Assembly (NCBI GenBank): GCA_902629585.1
Contig: CACORI010000001.1
Location: 1-64,000 of the forward strand
DNA length: 64,000 bases
Reading direction: 5' to 3'
DNA from: an uncultured Pelagibacteraceae bacterium
GTDB lineage: Bacteria; Pseudomonadota; Alphaproteobacteria; Pelagibacterales; Pelagibacteraceae
The notes under the pieces are model-generated. The model ran no database searches. It saw only the letters and a list, made by a program, of their open reading frames with translations, and was not told where the DNA came from. Position 1 is the stretch's first letter; each line of letters starts with the position of its first letter. Positions 53,716 through 63,131 of this stretch are shown here, piece by piece. A program made the position numbers and the translations under genes.

Positions 53716-54120
53716 ATGACTAACACAAAGGAAATTTTAACAACATCTACTAATATAGCTTTAGTTGGAGCCAGCAAAGATTTAACTAAAACTTCATCTG
53801 TTGTAATGAAATATTTACAAAAATATGGTTATAAAGTTTTTCCTGTAAATCCAAATATGAAGGGAGAAAGAATTTTAGGAGAAAATGTATACGGAAAGAT
53901 TTCAGAAATTAAAGATAAAATTGATATTGTTGATGTGTTTAGACCATCAAATGAAGCTATTGAAATTGCTAAAGAAGCTGTCATTGTAGGTGCAAAGGTA
54001 CTGTGGTTACAATTAAAAATAAAAAATGATGAAGCTAGAAAAATAGCAGAGGCTAATAATATATTATATATTGAAGATAAATGTACAAAAATTGAAATTG
54101 AAAAATTTATTAATAAATGA
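53716..54120 (+). CDS. CoA-binding (YccU-like) protein
   Basis: A 134-residue Rossmann-fold protein with NIALVGASKDLTKTSSVVMKYLQKYGY at the N-terminus and PVNPNMKGERILG, matching the CoA_binding_2 family. It may bind CoA or a nucleotide; no catalytic motif was seen. It overlaps the following quinone-reductase-like gene by 4 bases. Confidence 0.85.
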   Translation: MTNTKEILTTSTNIALVGASKDLTKTSSVVMKYLQKYGYKVFPVNPNMKGERILGENVYGKISEIKDKIDIVDVFRPSNEAIEIAKEAVIVGAKVLWLQLKIKNDEARKIAEANNILYIEDKCTKIEIEKFINK

Positions 54121-54686
54121 AAAAAATTTTTATTGTTTATGGTCATTACAATGAAAAATCCTTTAATGCAGCAATAAGAGATACTTTTAAAGAGACTGTA
54201 GAGAAAAATGGTCACTATGTTGATATTGTTGATCTTTACAAAGAAAAATTTGATCCAGTTTTTTCTGGAGAAGAACCAGATGAGAAAGTTCTAGACCATA
54301 GAAAAAGAATAGAAAAATCAGATGCAATAGTTTTAATTGCCCCCATATGGAATTTTAGAATGCCAGCTATCGTTGAAGGATGGGTGGATAAAGTTTTAGC
54401 TCCACCTTGGGCATTTAAATTTAAAAAAATTTTTGGAAATTATGGTTACCCCATAGGAAATCTTAAGGGAAAAAAAGCTGTTGTTTTTTGCACATATGGC
54501 TCTCCACAATTCGCTGTAAGAACATTTTTTCTTAATATGCCGACAAAAAGGCTAAGGAGGGGGGTATTCAACATATGCGGCATAACGGATGTTATATATC
54601 GAAGATACTTTGCTGTACCATTCGTAGAAGATTATAAAAGAAAAAAATTTTTAGAAGATGTTAAAAAAACAGCAAATAATATTTAA
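54117..54686 (+). CDS. Flavodoxin-fold NAD(P)H quinone reductase
   Basis: A 189-residue protein of the MdaB/YwrO/KefF family. The N-terminal KKIFIVYGHYNEKSFN and APIWNFRMPAIVEGWVDKVLAPPWAFKF are typical FMN or FAD contact motifs. It reduces quinones by two electrons to protect against redox cycling. It is in a run of four overlapping genes. Confidence 0.85.
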   Translation: MKKIFIVYGHYNEKSFNAAIRDTFKETVEKNGHYVDIVDLYKEKFDPVFSGEEPDEKVLDHRKRIEKSDAIVLIAPIWNFRMPAIVEGWVDKVLAPPWAFKFKKIFGNYGYPIGNLKGKKAVVFCTYGSPQFAVRTFFLNMPTKRLRRGVFNICGITDVIYRRYFAVPFVEDYKRKKFLEDVKKTANNI

Positions 54687-55131
54687 TATTCTAGCAATTT
54701 TTCTTTTCTCAATAACAATTTCTAATGCAGAACTTATAAAGCCAAAAAGCGATATTAAGCCAAGTAAAGTCGTAGAAATTCAATTATTAGGCCTTCAAAA
54801 AAACGATTTAAATTATAAAGATAGCGGAATAGAACAAACATGGAATTTTGCACACCCAAGCAATAAAAAAGTCACAGGTCCTTTGAATAATTTTAAGAGG
54901 ATGTTAAAAGGAGATTCTTACAGGATGATGATTGATCACTTGAGTCATACCATTACCCAGCTAGGAACTGGAGAAAACTGGGCTCAATTTGAAGTAATAA
55001 TACTAGATAAAGAAAAAATTTATCATAAATTTAACTGGCAAGTGGAAAAATATACTATAGAAGGCCCTTTAAAAGATTGTTGGTTAACAACTATGGTATC
55101 TAATCCCATACCGTTAGGTAGCTCAATTTGA
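54658..55131 (+). CDS. Exported DUF4864-like protein
   Basis: A 157-residue protein with a signal peptide (FNILAIFLFSITISNA) and the DUF4864-like core (KVVEIQLLGLQKNDLNYKDSGIEQTWNFAHPSN; GPLNNFKRMLKG). The start overlaps the preceding gene by 29 bases in another frame; the clear signal peptide supports it. Function unknown. Confidence 0.75.
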   Translation: MLKKQQIIFNILAIFLFSITISNAELIKPKSDIKPSKVVEIQLLGLQKNDLNYKDSGIEQTWNFAHPSNKKVTGPLNNFKRMLKGDSYRMMIDHLSHTITQLGTGENWAQFEVIILDKEKIYHKFNWQVEKYTIEGPLKDCWLTTMVSNPIPLGSSI

Positions 55132-55186
55132 ATTCAAGGTTACAATTTTGTTTCGAAATGAATAAAAATTTAGTAGGAATCCCTTA

Positions 55187-57619
55187 ATGAAATCTAAAAC
55201 AAAAGTAGTAGTAGTTGGTGGTGGAGTTGTAGGTGTTAGTGCACTTTATCATTTAGCAAAAAAAGGTTGGTCAGATGTAGTTTTAGTTGAGAGAAAAGAG
55301 TTAACCTCGGGTTCAACTTGGCATGCTGCAGGATTGCTTCCGCTGTTTAATATGAGTTACTCAGTTGGTCAATTACACAAATATGCGGTCGATCTTTATA
55401 AAAAATTAGAGGAGGAGACTGGAAAAAATGTTGGTTTTAGTGTGGTTTCAAATATTCGTCTAGCAAGCACAAATGATAGAATGGATGAGTATCATCAGTA
55501 TGCTGGTGTTGCTAAAACAATTGGTGTAGATGTAAAATTTTTAACACCTCAACAAGTAAAAGAAATTTGGCCACTTTGTCATACAGATGATTTAGTTGGA
55601 GCCATTCAACACCCAGAGGATGGCTACATTCAACCTGCTGATTTAACTCAAGCTCTTGCTACAGGAGCAAGAAACAAAGGAGCTGAAATTTATCGAAATA
55701 CAACTGTTTTAGGAATGAAACAAACAAAAGATGGTTGGATAGTAGAGACTGATAAAGGCTCTATTGAATGTGAACATATTATCTCATGCTCTGGTAATTT
55801 CGCAAGACAAACTGGAGAAATGGTAGGATTAGATATTCCAGTCATTCCAGTAGAACATCAATATATAGTGACTGAGCCACATCCAGAAATTCAGAAAAGA
55901 AAAAAAGCGGGGCTTCCGGAAATGGGAGTTTTAAGAGATAGTGATAGCAGATGGTATATGAGAGAGGAAGCTGGTGGATTAATTTTAGGTCCATATGAAG
56001 ATGGTGCCCCTGCTTGTTATGTAGAAGGACCATCAAAAAATTCTGAATACGAATTATTTCAAGAAGACTTAGATAGACTAGCACCGCATATTGAGGGAGC
56101 AATTCATAGAGTTCCAGCTTTTGGCGAAGTAGGAGTTAAAAAAGTTTACAACGGTGCAATTTGTTATACTCCAGACGGTAATCCAATTGTAGGGCCAGCG
56201 TGGGGTTTAAAAAATTTTTGGATAAATGAAGGACATAGTTTTGGTATAACTGCTGCAGGAGGTGCTGGTTGGCAATTAGCTGAATGGATTATTGATGGAG
56301 AACCAACTATTGATATGCTGGGAGTTGAACCTAGAAGATATGGAAATTATGCTACTAAATCGTATTTAAAAGCAAAAAATGAGGAAGCATATAGTCATGT
56401 TTTTATTGTTCATTATCCTGATGAAGAGAGACCAGCAGCTAGACCTTTAAGAACAGCACCTTGTTATGAAAGAATGAAAAATTTAGGAGCAGTGTTTGGA
56501 CAAAAATTTGGTTGGGAAAGACCAAATTTTTTTGCTACGGATGGCATGGAGCAAAAAGATGATTGGTCATTTAGAAGATCTAAGTGGTTTGATGCTATTA
56601 AAAAAGAGTGTGAAAATGTCAAAAAGAATGTTGGTCTTTTAGACATGACAGCATTTGCAAAATGTAGAATTAAAGGTTCAAAGGCAGAAGAATTTTTAGA
56701 TTATTTAGTGGCAAATAAGCTTCCAAAAAAAATTGGAAGAATTAATTTATGTCACGCTCTAAATACCAAGGGTGGAGTTCACTCAGAGTTCACAATTATG
56801 AAAGAGGCAGAGAACAGTTATTATTTAGTTTCAGCAGGTGCTAATTTACGATTAGATCATGATTGGATACAAAAATGGATGCCTACAGATGGCTCTGTGA
56901 TTTTTGAGGATTTGACTAACAGCACAGGAGTATTAGTAGTTGCTGGTCCAAAAGCTAGAGAGTTAATGCAAAAAGTATCAAAAGATGATTTTGCCAATGA
57001 GAACTTCAAATGGCTGACTGCTAAGAATGTTAACGTGGGATATGCGCCAGTCAACGCTATGCGAGTTAATTTTGTTGGAGAACTTGGTTGGGAATTACAT
57101 CATCCAATTGAGTATCAGAATCATATTTTTGATAAATTGATGGAAGCAGGCAAAGATTTAGGAATAAAACCATTTGGAATAAGAGCTATGAACAGTTTAA
57201 GAGTTGAAAAATCTTATAAACTTGTTGGTACTGAGTTATCAATCGAATATTCACCTTATGAGTCTGGTTTGGATAGATTTATTCATCCTAACAAAGGAAA
57301 CTTTATTGGTCTTGATGCATTAAATAAATGGAGAGAAAAAGGTTTCAATAATAAATTAGTAACACTTGAAGTTCATAACACCACAGATTCTGATGTATTA
57401 GGAAATAATCCAATATATAAAAATGATAAAGTAGTTGGAAGAGCTACAGGTGGGGAATATGGATTTAGACTAGATAAATCAATAGCTCTAGCAATGGTAA
57501 AACCCGATTTAGCCAACGTTGGAGAGAAGCTTAAAGTCGACATTTTAGGAAAGATGTATGAGGCTACAATTCTAGATGAGAGTCCATACGATAGTGAAAA
57601 TAAATTATTGAGAGCTTAA
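55187..57619 (+). CDS. Dimethylglycine dehydrogenase
   Basis: An 810-residue fusion of an N-terminal DAO-type flavoprotein ([21 protein letters not shown]) and a C-terminal GcvT-type folate domain (about 430-810). [10 protein letters not shown] has His46 in the position of covalent FAD attachment in dimethylglycine and sarcosine dehydrogenases. It oxidises an N-methyl group to methylene-THF and passes electrons to ETF, whose genes start at the last base of its stop. Sarcosine dehydrogenase or a related N-methyl amino acid dehydrogenase cannot be excluded. Confidence 0.87.
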   Translation: MKSKTKVVVVGGGVVGVSALYHLAKKGWSDVVLVERKELTSGSTWHAAGLLPLFNMSYSVGQLHKYAVDLYKKLEEETGKNVGFSVVSNIRLASTNDRMDEYHQYAGVAKTIGVDVKFLTPQQVKEIWPLCHTDDLVGAIQHPEDGYIQPADLTQALATGARNKGAEIYRNTTVLGMKQTKDGWIVETDKGSIECEHIISCSGNFARQTGEMVGLDIPVIPVEHQYIVTEPHPEIQKRKKAGLPEMGVLRDSDSRWYMREEAGGLILGPYEDGAPACYVEGPSKNSEYELFQEDLDRLAPHIEGAIHRVPAFGEVGVKKVYNGAICYTPDGNPIVGPAWGLKNFWINEGHSFGITAAGGAGWQLAEWIIDGEPTIDMLGVEPRRYGNYATKSYLKAKNEEAYSHVFIVHYPDEERPAARPLRTAPCYERMKNLGAVFGQKFGWERPNFFATDGMEQKDDWSFRRSKWFDAIKKECENVKKNVGLLDMTAFAKCRIKGSKAEEFLDYLVANKLPKKIGRINLCHALNTKGGVHSEFTIMKEAENSYYLVSAGANLRLDHDWIQKWMPTDGSVIFEDLTNSTGVLVVAGPKARELMQKVSKDDFANENFKWLTAKNVNVGYAPVNAMRVNFVGELGWELHHPIEYQNHIFDKLMEAGKDLGIKPFGIRAMNSLRVEKSYKLVGTELSIEYSPYESGLDRFIHPNKGNFIGLDALNKWREKGFNNKLVTLEVHNTTDSDVLGNNPIYKNDKVVGRATGGEYGFRLDKSIALAMVKPDLANVGEKLKVDILGKMYEATILDESPYDSENKLLRA

Positions 57620-58368
57620 TGAAAATTTTAGTCGCAGTAAAAAGAGTTATTGATTACAATGTTCAAATTAGAGTGAAAGAGGATGGTAGCGGGGTAGTAA
57701 CCGATAATGTTAAGATGTCAACTAACCCGCCTGATGATAATGCTATCGAGGAAGCTGTAAAACTCAAAGAAGCTGGAAAAGCTTCAGAAGTTATAGTAGT
57801 TTCTGTAGGTGATGAAAAAGCCCAAGAGACAGTTAGAAAAGCATTAGCTGTCGGTGCTGACCGTGGAATTCTTGTCAAAGCAGAGGGTATGATAGAGCCT
57901 TTGGCTGTATCAAAAATCTTAATGAAAATAGTTGGAAAAGAAAAACCAGATTTAGTTTTTATGGGAAAACAAGCAATAGATGACGACTGCAATCAAACTG
58001 GACAAATGTTAGCTGCTTTATTGAAATGGCCACAAGCTACTTTTGCATCCAAGATTGAAGTTAAAGATAAATCTTTAGAAGTTACGAGAGAAGTAGATGA
58101 AGGACTTGAAACTATAGAAGTTAATACTCCTGCAATAATTACCTGTGATTTAAGACTAAATGAACCTAGATACGCTTCTTTACCAAACATAATGAAAGCA
58201 AAAAAGAAGCCAATTGAACAAATAAATGCCTCAGATCTAAGTGTTGATACAAAACCTCGAATTGAACAAATTAAAGTAGAAGAGCCACCGAAAAGAAAGG
58301 CGGGGATTAAAGTCGCAAGTGTTGAAGAATTAGTTCAAAAACTAAAAAATGAAGCTAAAGTAATATAA
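57619..58368 (+). CDS. etfB: Electron transfer flavoprotein beta subunit
   Basis: A 249-residue ETF-beta: [14 protein letters not shown] at the start, the AMP-binding signature [16 protein letters not shown] and the recognition-loop region [22 protein letters not shown] that docks to dehydrogenases. The start overlaps the dehydrogenase stop by one base and the stop overlaps etfA. Confidence 0.96.
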   Translation: MKILVAVKRVIDYNVQIRVKEDGSGVVTDNVKMSTNPPDDNAIEEAVKLKEAGKASEVIVVSVGDEKAQETVRKALAVGADRGILVKAEGMIEPLAVSKILMKIVGKEKPDLVFMGKQAIDDDCNQTGQMLAALLKWPQATFASKIEVKDKSLEVTREVDEGLETIEVNTPAIITCDLRLNEPRYASLPNIMKAKKKPIEQINASDLSVDTKPRIEQIKVEEPPKRKAGIKVASVEELVQKLKNEAKVI

Positions 58369-59321
58369 TGTCAGTTTTATTAATTTCGGAGCACAATAAT
58401 AAAGAGGTAAAACCATTTACCTATAATGCGATTTCTGCTGCATCGCAAATAAATGAAGACTTGCATGTGTTAGTATTGGGATCAAATTCAGAAAATGTCG
58501 CAAAATCTATTTCTGAAGTCCCAAATGTAAAAAAAGTAATTCATGTAGATAATTCTATGTATGAAAATTACTTAGCAGAAAATTATACATCAGCAATAAC
58601 AAAAATTTCGGAAAATTATTCTCATATCATCTGCTCTGCTAATACATTTGGTAAAAATTTAATGCCAAGAGTTGCGGCCTTATTAGATGTTTCACAAGTA
58701 AGCGATATTACAAAAGTAATTTCTGAAGATACGTTTTTAAGACCGATTTATGCTGGTAACGCATTTGCTACGGTAAAAAGTAATGATAAGATCAAGTGTG
58801 TTACTATTAGACCTACGTCATTTGATCCTGCACCAACAACTGGAGGCTCAGCTGAAATAGAAAATGGAAACCCTGGAGATGAGACAAGTTTATCAAAATT
58901 TATTAAAAAAGAGGAAATTAAGTCTGATAGACCTGAGCTAGGAACTGCTAGAGTTGTTATCTCTGGTGGGAGAGGAATGCAAAGCGGTGAAAATTTTAAA
59001 TTAATTACTGCTGTTGCTGACAAGCTAAATGCAGCAATAGGCGCATCAAGAGCTGCAGTAGATGCAGGATATATTACAAACGATCATCAAGTAGGTCAAA
59101 CAGGGAAAGTGGTGGTTCCAGATCTTTATATTGCAGTAGGTATTTCAGGTGCAATACAACACTTAGCTGGAATGAAAGAAAGCAAAGTTATAGTAGCCAT
59201 AAATAAAGATGGTGAAGCTCCAATTTTTAGTGTTGCTGATTATGGTTTAGAAGCTGACCTTTTTGATGCATTGCCAAAGTTCTTAGAAGAACTTAATAAA
59301 TTAAACACTATACAAAAATAG
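58368..59321 (+). CDS. etfA: Electron transfer flavoprotein alpha subunit
   Basis: A 317-residue ETF-alpha with the FAD-binding C-terminal domain ([57 protein letters not shown]). It carries the FAD that accepts electrons from the upstream dehydrogenase and perhaps other acyl-CoA-type enzymes. Coupled to etfB by a one-base overlap. Confidence 0.96.
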   Translation: MSVLLISEHNNKEVKPFTYNAISAASQINEDLHVLVLGSNSENVAKSISEVPNVKKVIHVDNSMYENYLAENYTSAITKISENYSHIICSANTFGKNLMPRVAALLDVSQVSDITKVISEDTFLRPIYAGNAFATVKSNDKIKCVTIRPTSFDPAPTTGGSAEIENGNPGDETSLSKFIKKEEIKSDRPELGTARVVISGGRGMQSGENFKLITAVADKLNAAIGASRAAVDAGYITNDHQVGQTGKVVVPDLYIAVGISGAIQHLAGMKESKVIVAINKDGEAPIFSVADYGLEADLFDALPKFLEELNKLNTIQK

Positions 59322-59342
59322 AAAAATCTGTAAGAAATTATT

Positions 59343-60962
59343 ATGTCCAGAGAGACAATGGAATATGATGTTGTAATTGTTGGTGGTGGGCCATCTGGTT
59401 TATCTACAGCTATAAAATTAAAACAATTAAATTCAAATCTTAATGTTTGTGTTTTAGAAAAAGCTTCAGAAATTGGAGCACATATTTTAAGTGGCAATGT
59501 TTTTGAAACAAGAGCACTAGATGAATTAATTCCTAACTGGAAAGAATTAAATGCCCCAATAAAAACTAAAGTCTCGAAGGAAAAATTTTTATTTCTAGGT
59601 AAAACAAAATCATTAAGTTGGCCTACATGGTTACTTCCATCGGTACAAAAAAATCACAATAACTTTATAATTAGCCTTGCAAATTTATGTAGATGGCTTG
59701 CGGAGCAAGCAGAAGCTATAGGTGTTGAAATTTTTCCAGGTTTCCCAGCTTGTGAAGTTTTATATAATGATGATGGTTCGGTTAAAGGTGTTGCTACTCA
59801 AGATATGGGTATTGATAAAGATGGGAACAAAAAAGATAGTTATGAGCCTGGTATTGAACTTTTAGGAAAAGTCACTGTTTTTGCTGAAGGCTGTAGAGGA
59901 CATTTAGGAAAACAATTAATTAAAAAATTTGAATTAGATAAAGGTAAGGATCCTCAACAATATGGAATAGGATTTAAAGAAATATGGGAAATAGATGAGA
60001 AAACACATGAAGAAGGTCTCGTGATGCATACAGCTGGTTGGCCTTTGGACAACAATACTTATGGAGGTAGCTTCATGTATCACGCCGAGAACAAGCAGGT
60101 TTTTTTAGGATATGTAATTGGTTTAGATTATAAAAATCCTCATTTATCTCCATATGATGAATTTCAGAGATTTAAAACTCACCCAGCAATAAAAAAAATA
60201 ATTGAAGGCGGAAAAAGAATTTCTTACGGAGCGAGAGCGTTAATCGAGGGAGGTATTCAAAGCCTACCTAAAATGTATATGCCTGGTGCACTATTAGTTG
60301 GTTGTGATGCAGGAACATTAAATATGCCAAAGATTAAAGGATCTCATACAGCAATTAAAAGTGGGATGATTGCAGCGGAAACTATAAATTATCATATAGA
60401 AAGAGGTGATAATTTATCTTTATATGAAAAACTTTTTAAAAATAGTTGGATTTATAAAGAATTACATGAGGCTAGAAATGTAAAACCAAGTTTCAATTGG
60501 GGTCTTATTTTAGGAATTTTATTCACCGGAATAGATCAAATAATATTTAGAGGCAAAATGCCATTCACTTTAAAACACAAACATGCAGACCATGAAACCT
60601 TAAAGTCTGCTAAGGAAATGCCAAAAATTGAATATCCAAAGCCAGATAATATAATTTCTTTTGATAAGACAAGTTCAGTATATTTAACAGGAACAAATCA
60701 TGTAGATAATCAGCCTGTCCATTTACAATTAAAGGATCCAAATTTACCAATTTCATATACACTTGAAAAATATGATGAACCAGCACAAAGATATTGTCCA
60801 GCAGGTGTGTATGAAGTTCAAAGAGAAAATAATGTTAATAAATTTGTTATTAATTCACAGAATTGTATTCATTGTAAAACCTGTGACATCAAAGAACCTT
60901 CTCAAAATATTATTTGGGTAACCCCTGAAGGTGGAGGCGGTCCAAAATATGGAAACATGTGA
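59343..60962 (+). CDS. ETF-ubiquinone oxidoreductase
   Basis: A 539-residue enzyme with an FAD domain (VVIVGGGPSGLSTAIKLKQ), a membrane-contact region and a C-terminal 4Fe-4S site (RYCPAGVYEV, then CIHCKTCDIKEPSQNI). It takes electrons from ETF and reduces ubiquinone at the inner membrane, which completes the path from dimethylglycine to respiration. It is 21 bases after etfA. Confidence 0.95.
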   Translation: MSRETMEYDVVIVGGGPSGLSTAIKLKQLNSNLNVCVLEKASEIGAHILSGNVFETRALDELIPNWKELNAPIKTKVSKEKFLFLGKTKSLSWPTWLLPSVQKNHNNFIISLANLCRWLAEQAEAIGVEIFPGFPACEVLYNDDGSVKGVATQDMGIDKDGNKKDSYEPGIELLGKVTVFAEGCRGHLGKQLIKKFELDKGKDPQQYGIGFKEIWEIDEKTHEEGLVMHTAGWPLDNNTYGGSFMYHAENKQVFLGYVIGLDYKNPHLSPYDEFQRFKTHPAIKKIIEGGKRISYGARALIEGGIQSLPKMYMPGALLVGCDAGTLNMPKIKGSHTAIKSGMIAAETINYHIERGDNLSLYEKLFKNSWIYKELHEARNVKPSFNWGLILGILFTGIDQIIFRGKMPFTLKHKHADHETLKSAKEMPKIEYPKPDNIISFDKTSSVYLTGTNHVDNQPVHLQLKDPNLPISYTLEKYDEPAQRYCPAGVYEVQRENNVNKFVINSQNCIHCKTCDIKEPSQNIIWVTPEGGGGPKYGNM

Positions 60963-61340
60963 TTAAGATAAATCTATTGCAAATTTTTTAAGAGTTTCAA
61001 TTGGTATAATTTTTAAAGTATTTTCATGAGTCCTTTTCAAAAAAATTGGACAACCTTTACCTGCCTCAACTGCTCGCGCATACCATGTTGCACACACACA
61101 CCAACCATCGCCATCTTTTAAACCAGGAAAACCAAACTCTGGGTGAGGAGTGATTAAGTCGTTACCCGCTTCTTTGCACCATTCTAAAAATTCTATTGTT
61201 ACCTTAGCACAAACTGTATGAACACCATGATCATTTTCATCTGTATTACAGCAACCATCTCGATACCATCCAGTTAAAGGATCTAATGAGCATTCCTCCA
61301 GTTTTTCACCTAAAACGTTTTTTGATTTTTCAGCTTTCAT
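60963..61340 (-). CDS. DUF2237-family protein
   Basis: The ATG at 61340 (MKAEKSKNVLGEKLEECS) is preferred to the tracked 61412, because the family begins at NVLG; this gives 125 residues. Conserved Cys are in GCCNTDENDHGVHTVCA and GDGWCVCATWYARAV. The family has no known function to me; the many Cys suggest metal binding. It overlaps the 2OG oxygenase gene by 11 bases. Confidence 0.85.
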   Translation of the reverse strand: MKAEKSKNVLGEKLEECSLDPLTGWYRDGCCNTDENDHGVHTVCAKVTIEFLEWCKEAGNDLITPHPEFGFPGLKDGDGWCVCATWYARAVEAGKGCPIFLKRTHENTLKIIPIETLKKFAIDLS

Positions 61341-61965
61341 AAACATTAAAAATTTCTTGATCAACTTCAGCATTAAAAGAAATAGATCTCCTTTCATCTT
61401 GAGTTTCGTCAAAAGGATAAACTACATGCATTAGATAATGGGGGAAAAAATAATAATAACCAACCTCTGGCACTATTACCATTGAAGATGGAGACAAAAA
61501 TTGTCTTGAACCATGAATTAATTGCAGTCTTCCATTAAAATTAATTTTTTTATCTTGATGAGTTTTTCCCAACGAGTTTGGAACTTTTAGGTAACCAACA
61601 CCTGATACATGTCCACCGTGCCAATGGATAGGATTATATTCATTTTGAAACTGTCTTACAATCCAAGAGCTTAAAACACTAAATTTTTTAAGATTTTTTT
61701 TATCAGATATTTTAAGCCAATTTGATACAGACTCTGATAAAAATTTTAGATAGCCAGAAGACTCAATAAACTCATTTTCTAATTTAAATTCTTGAGTAAC
61801 ATTACCTACAAGTTTATCCCCATAGTTCAAATTTTTGATTTTATTTTTATTTAAAATTATTTCGTCAACATAGTTATTTAAAGCTTCAAGTAGTTCATTT
61901 GGAATTTTTACTTTTGCAACTGATGGACCAAAAGGTCTGATAACTTTTATCTCTTCACTTTCCAT
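61330..61965 (-). CDS. 2-oxoglutarate/Fe(II) oxygenase-like protein
   Basis: A 211-residue protein with a likely iron triad: the His pair in NPIHWHGGHVSG and a later His in FFPHYLMHVVYPF, followed by the 2OG-binding Arg in DERRSISFN. The fold matches the putative 2OG-Fe(II) oxygenase family TIGR02466-like. It might hydroxylate a protein or small molecule; there is no clue to substrate. Confidence 0.8.
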   Translation of the reverse strand: MESEEIKVIRPFGPSVAKVKIPNELLEALNNYVDEIILNKNKIKNLNYGDKLVGNVTQEFKLENEFIESSGYLKFLSESVSNWLKISDKKNLKKFSVLSSWIVRQFQNEYNPIHWHGGHVSGVGYLKVPNSLGKTHQDKKINFNGRLQLIHGSRQFLSPSSMVIVPEVGYYYFFPHYLMHVVYPFDETQDERRSISFNAEVDQEIFNVYES

Positions 61966-61970
61966 AATCT

Positions 61971-62438
61971 TTAAATTTTTGTCGGGTTTGGTTGACCCTT
62001 ATAAACTTTCTCAGGATCAAATTTTTTTTCTTTTTCTGTAAATTTCATCTCAATTTTTCTACCATTTTCAATTGCTCCTAAAGGAACCGATCTATAAAAA
62101 CATGAACGATATCCTACATGGCAACTAGCTCCATCCCCAATATCAACAGTTAACCAGATAGCATCCTGGTCATCATCAATTTTAATTTCAATTACTTTTT
62201 GAGTAAAACCACTTGTCTTACCCTTATGCCAAATAGTATTTCTCGAGCGACTATAATAGTGAGCTTCTTTTGATTCCATTGTCCTTTTCAAGGCCTCAAT
62301 ATTCATATAACCATGCATTAAAATTTCCTTAGTTTTCACACACGTTGTAATAACTGGTATTAGCCCATCATTATCAAATTTAGGTGAGAGGAGATTTCCC
62401 TCTTCAATTTCAACAACATTCTCTCTTTTTTTGAACAT
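61971..62438 (-). CDS. hisI: Phosphoribosyl-AMP cyclohydrolase
   Basis: A 155-residue HisI with the catalytic motif YSRSRNTIWHKGKTSG and the metal-binding Cys in GDGASCHVGYRSCFY. It opens the purine ring of phosphoribosyl-AMP in histidine synthesis. It is not fused to HisE. First gene of the short minus-strand run at 61-62.4 kb. Confidence 0.95.
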   Translation of the reverse strand: MFKKRENVVEIEEGNLLSPKFDNDGLIPVITTCVKTKEILMHGYMNIEALKRTMESKEAHYYSRSRNTIWHKGKTSGFTQKVIEIKIDDDQDAIWLTVDIGDGASCHVGYRSCFYRSVPLGAIENGRKIEMKFTEKEKKFDPEKVYKGQPNPTKI

Positions 62439-62515
62439 AATAAGTGATTATGTAGCACATATAGTTATATTTTAAATATTTTAAAATCATTAAATTATAG
62501 GTATAAAGCATTGCA

Positions 62516-63130
62516 ATGAAATTAGTTAAAGACACAAGCACTCAGCAAGAAGTAAAAAAGGTTTCTGATAAAGAGGCCGAAGATGCTTTCAGAACAATTT
62601 TGGCCTGGATGGGTGAAAATCCTAATAGAGAAGGATTATTAGAAACACCTAAAAGAGTGGTAAAAGCTTTTAAAGAATATTTTAAGGGTTATAAAGAAGA
62701 TCCCAATCAAGTTCTTGATAAAACTTTTGGTGACGTAGAGGGTTATGATGATATGGTTGTTCAAAAGAACATTTCAGTTCAAAGTCATTGTGAACATCAC
62801 ATGGCTCCAATAATAGGTAAAGCACATGTGGCATACATTCCTAAAGATAGAGTTGTTGGCTTAAGTAAATTAGCCAGGGTTGTAGAGGTTTTTTCTAAAA
62901 GACTTCAAACTCAAGAGAGATTAACTATGCAAATTGCGAATACACTAATGGAGTCTTTAGATGCAAAAGGAGTTGCCGTAACAATAGACTCAACTCATCA
63001 ATGCATGACTATGAGAGGTATAAAAAAAGAGCAAGCTTCAACAGTTACAAATTATTATTTAGGTCAATTTAAAGAAGATCTAAGTTATCAAAATAGGTAT
63101 TTAAGATTTATAAGTATAGTTAAAGAATAA
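62516..63130 (+). CDS. folE: GTP cyclohydrolase I
   Basis: A 204-residue enzyme with the zinc-site motif QSHCEHHMAPIIGKAHVAYIP and QTQERLTMQIA, and the later Cys in STHQCMTMRG. It makes dihydroneopterin triphosphate, the start of folate synthesis, which suits a genome relying on tetrahydrofolate demethylases. It is divergent from hisI over 77 bases. Confidence 0.96.
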   Translation: MKLVKDTSTQQEVKKVSDKEAEDAFRTILAWMGENPNREGLLETPKRVVKAFKEYFKGYKEDPNQVLDKTFGDVEGYDDMVVQKNISVQSHCEHHMAPIIGKAHVAYIPKDRVVGLSKLARVVEVFSKRLQTQERLTMQIANTLMESLDAKGVAVTIDSTHQCMTMRGIKKEQASTVTNYYLGQFKEDLSYQNRYLRFISIVKE

Positions 63131-63131
63131 A

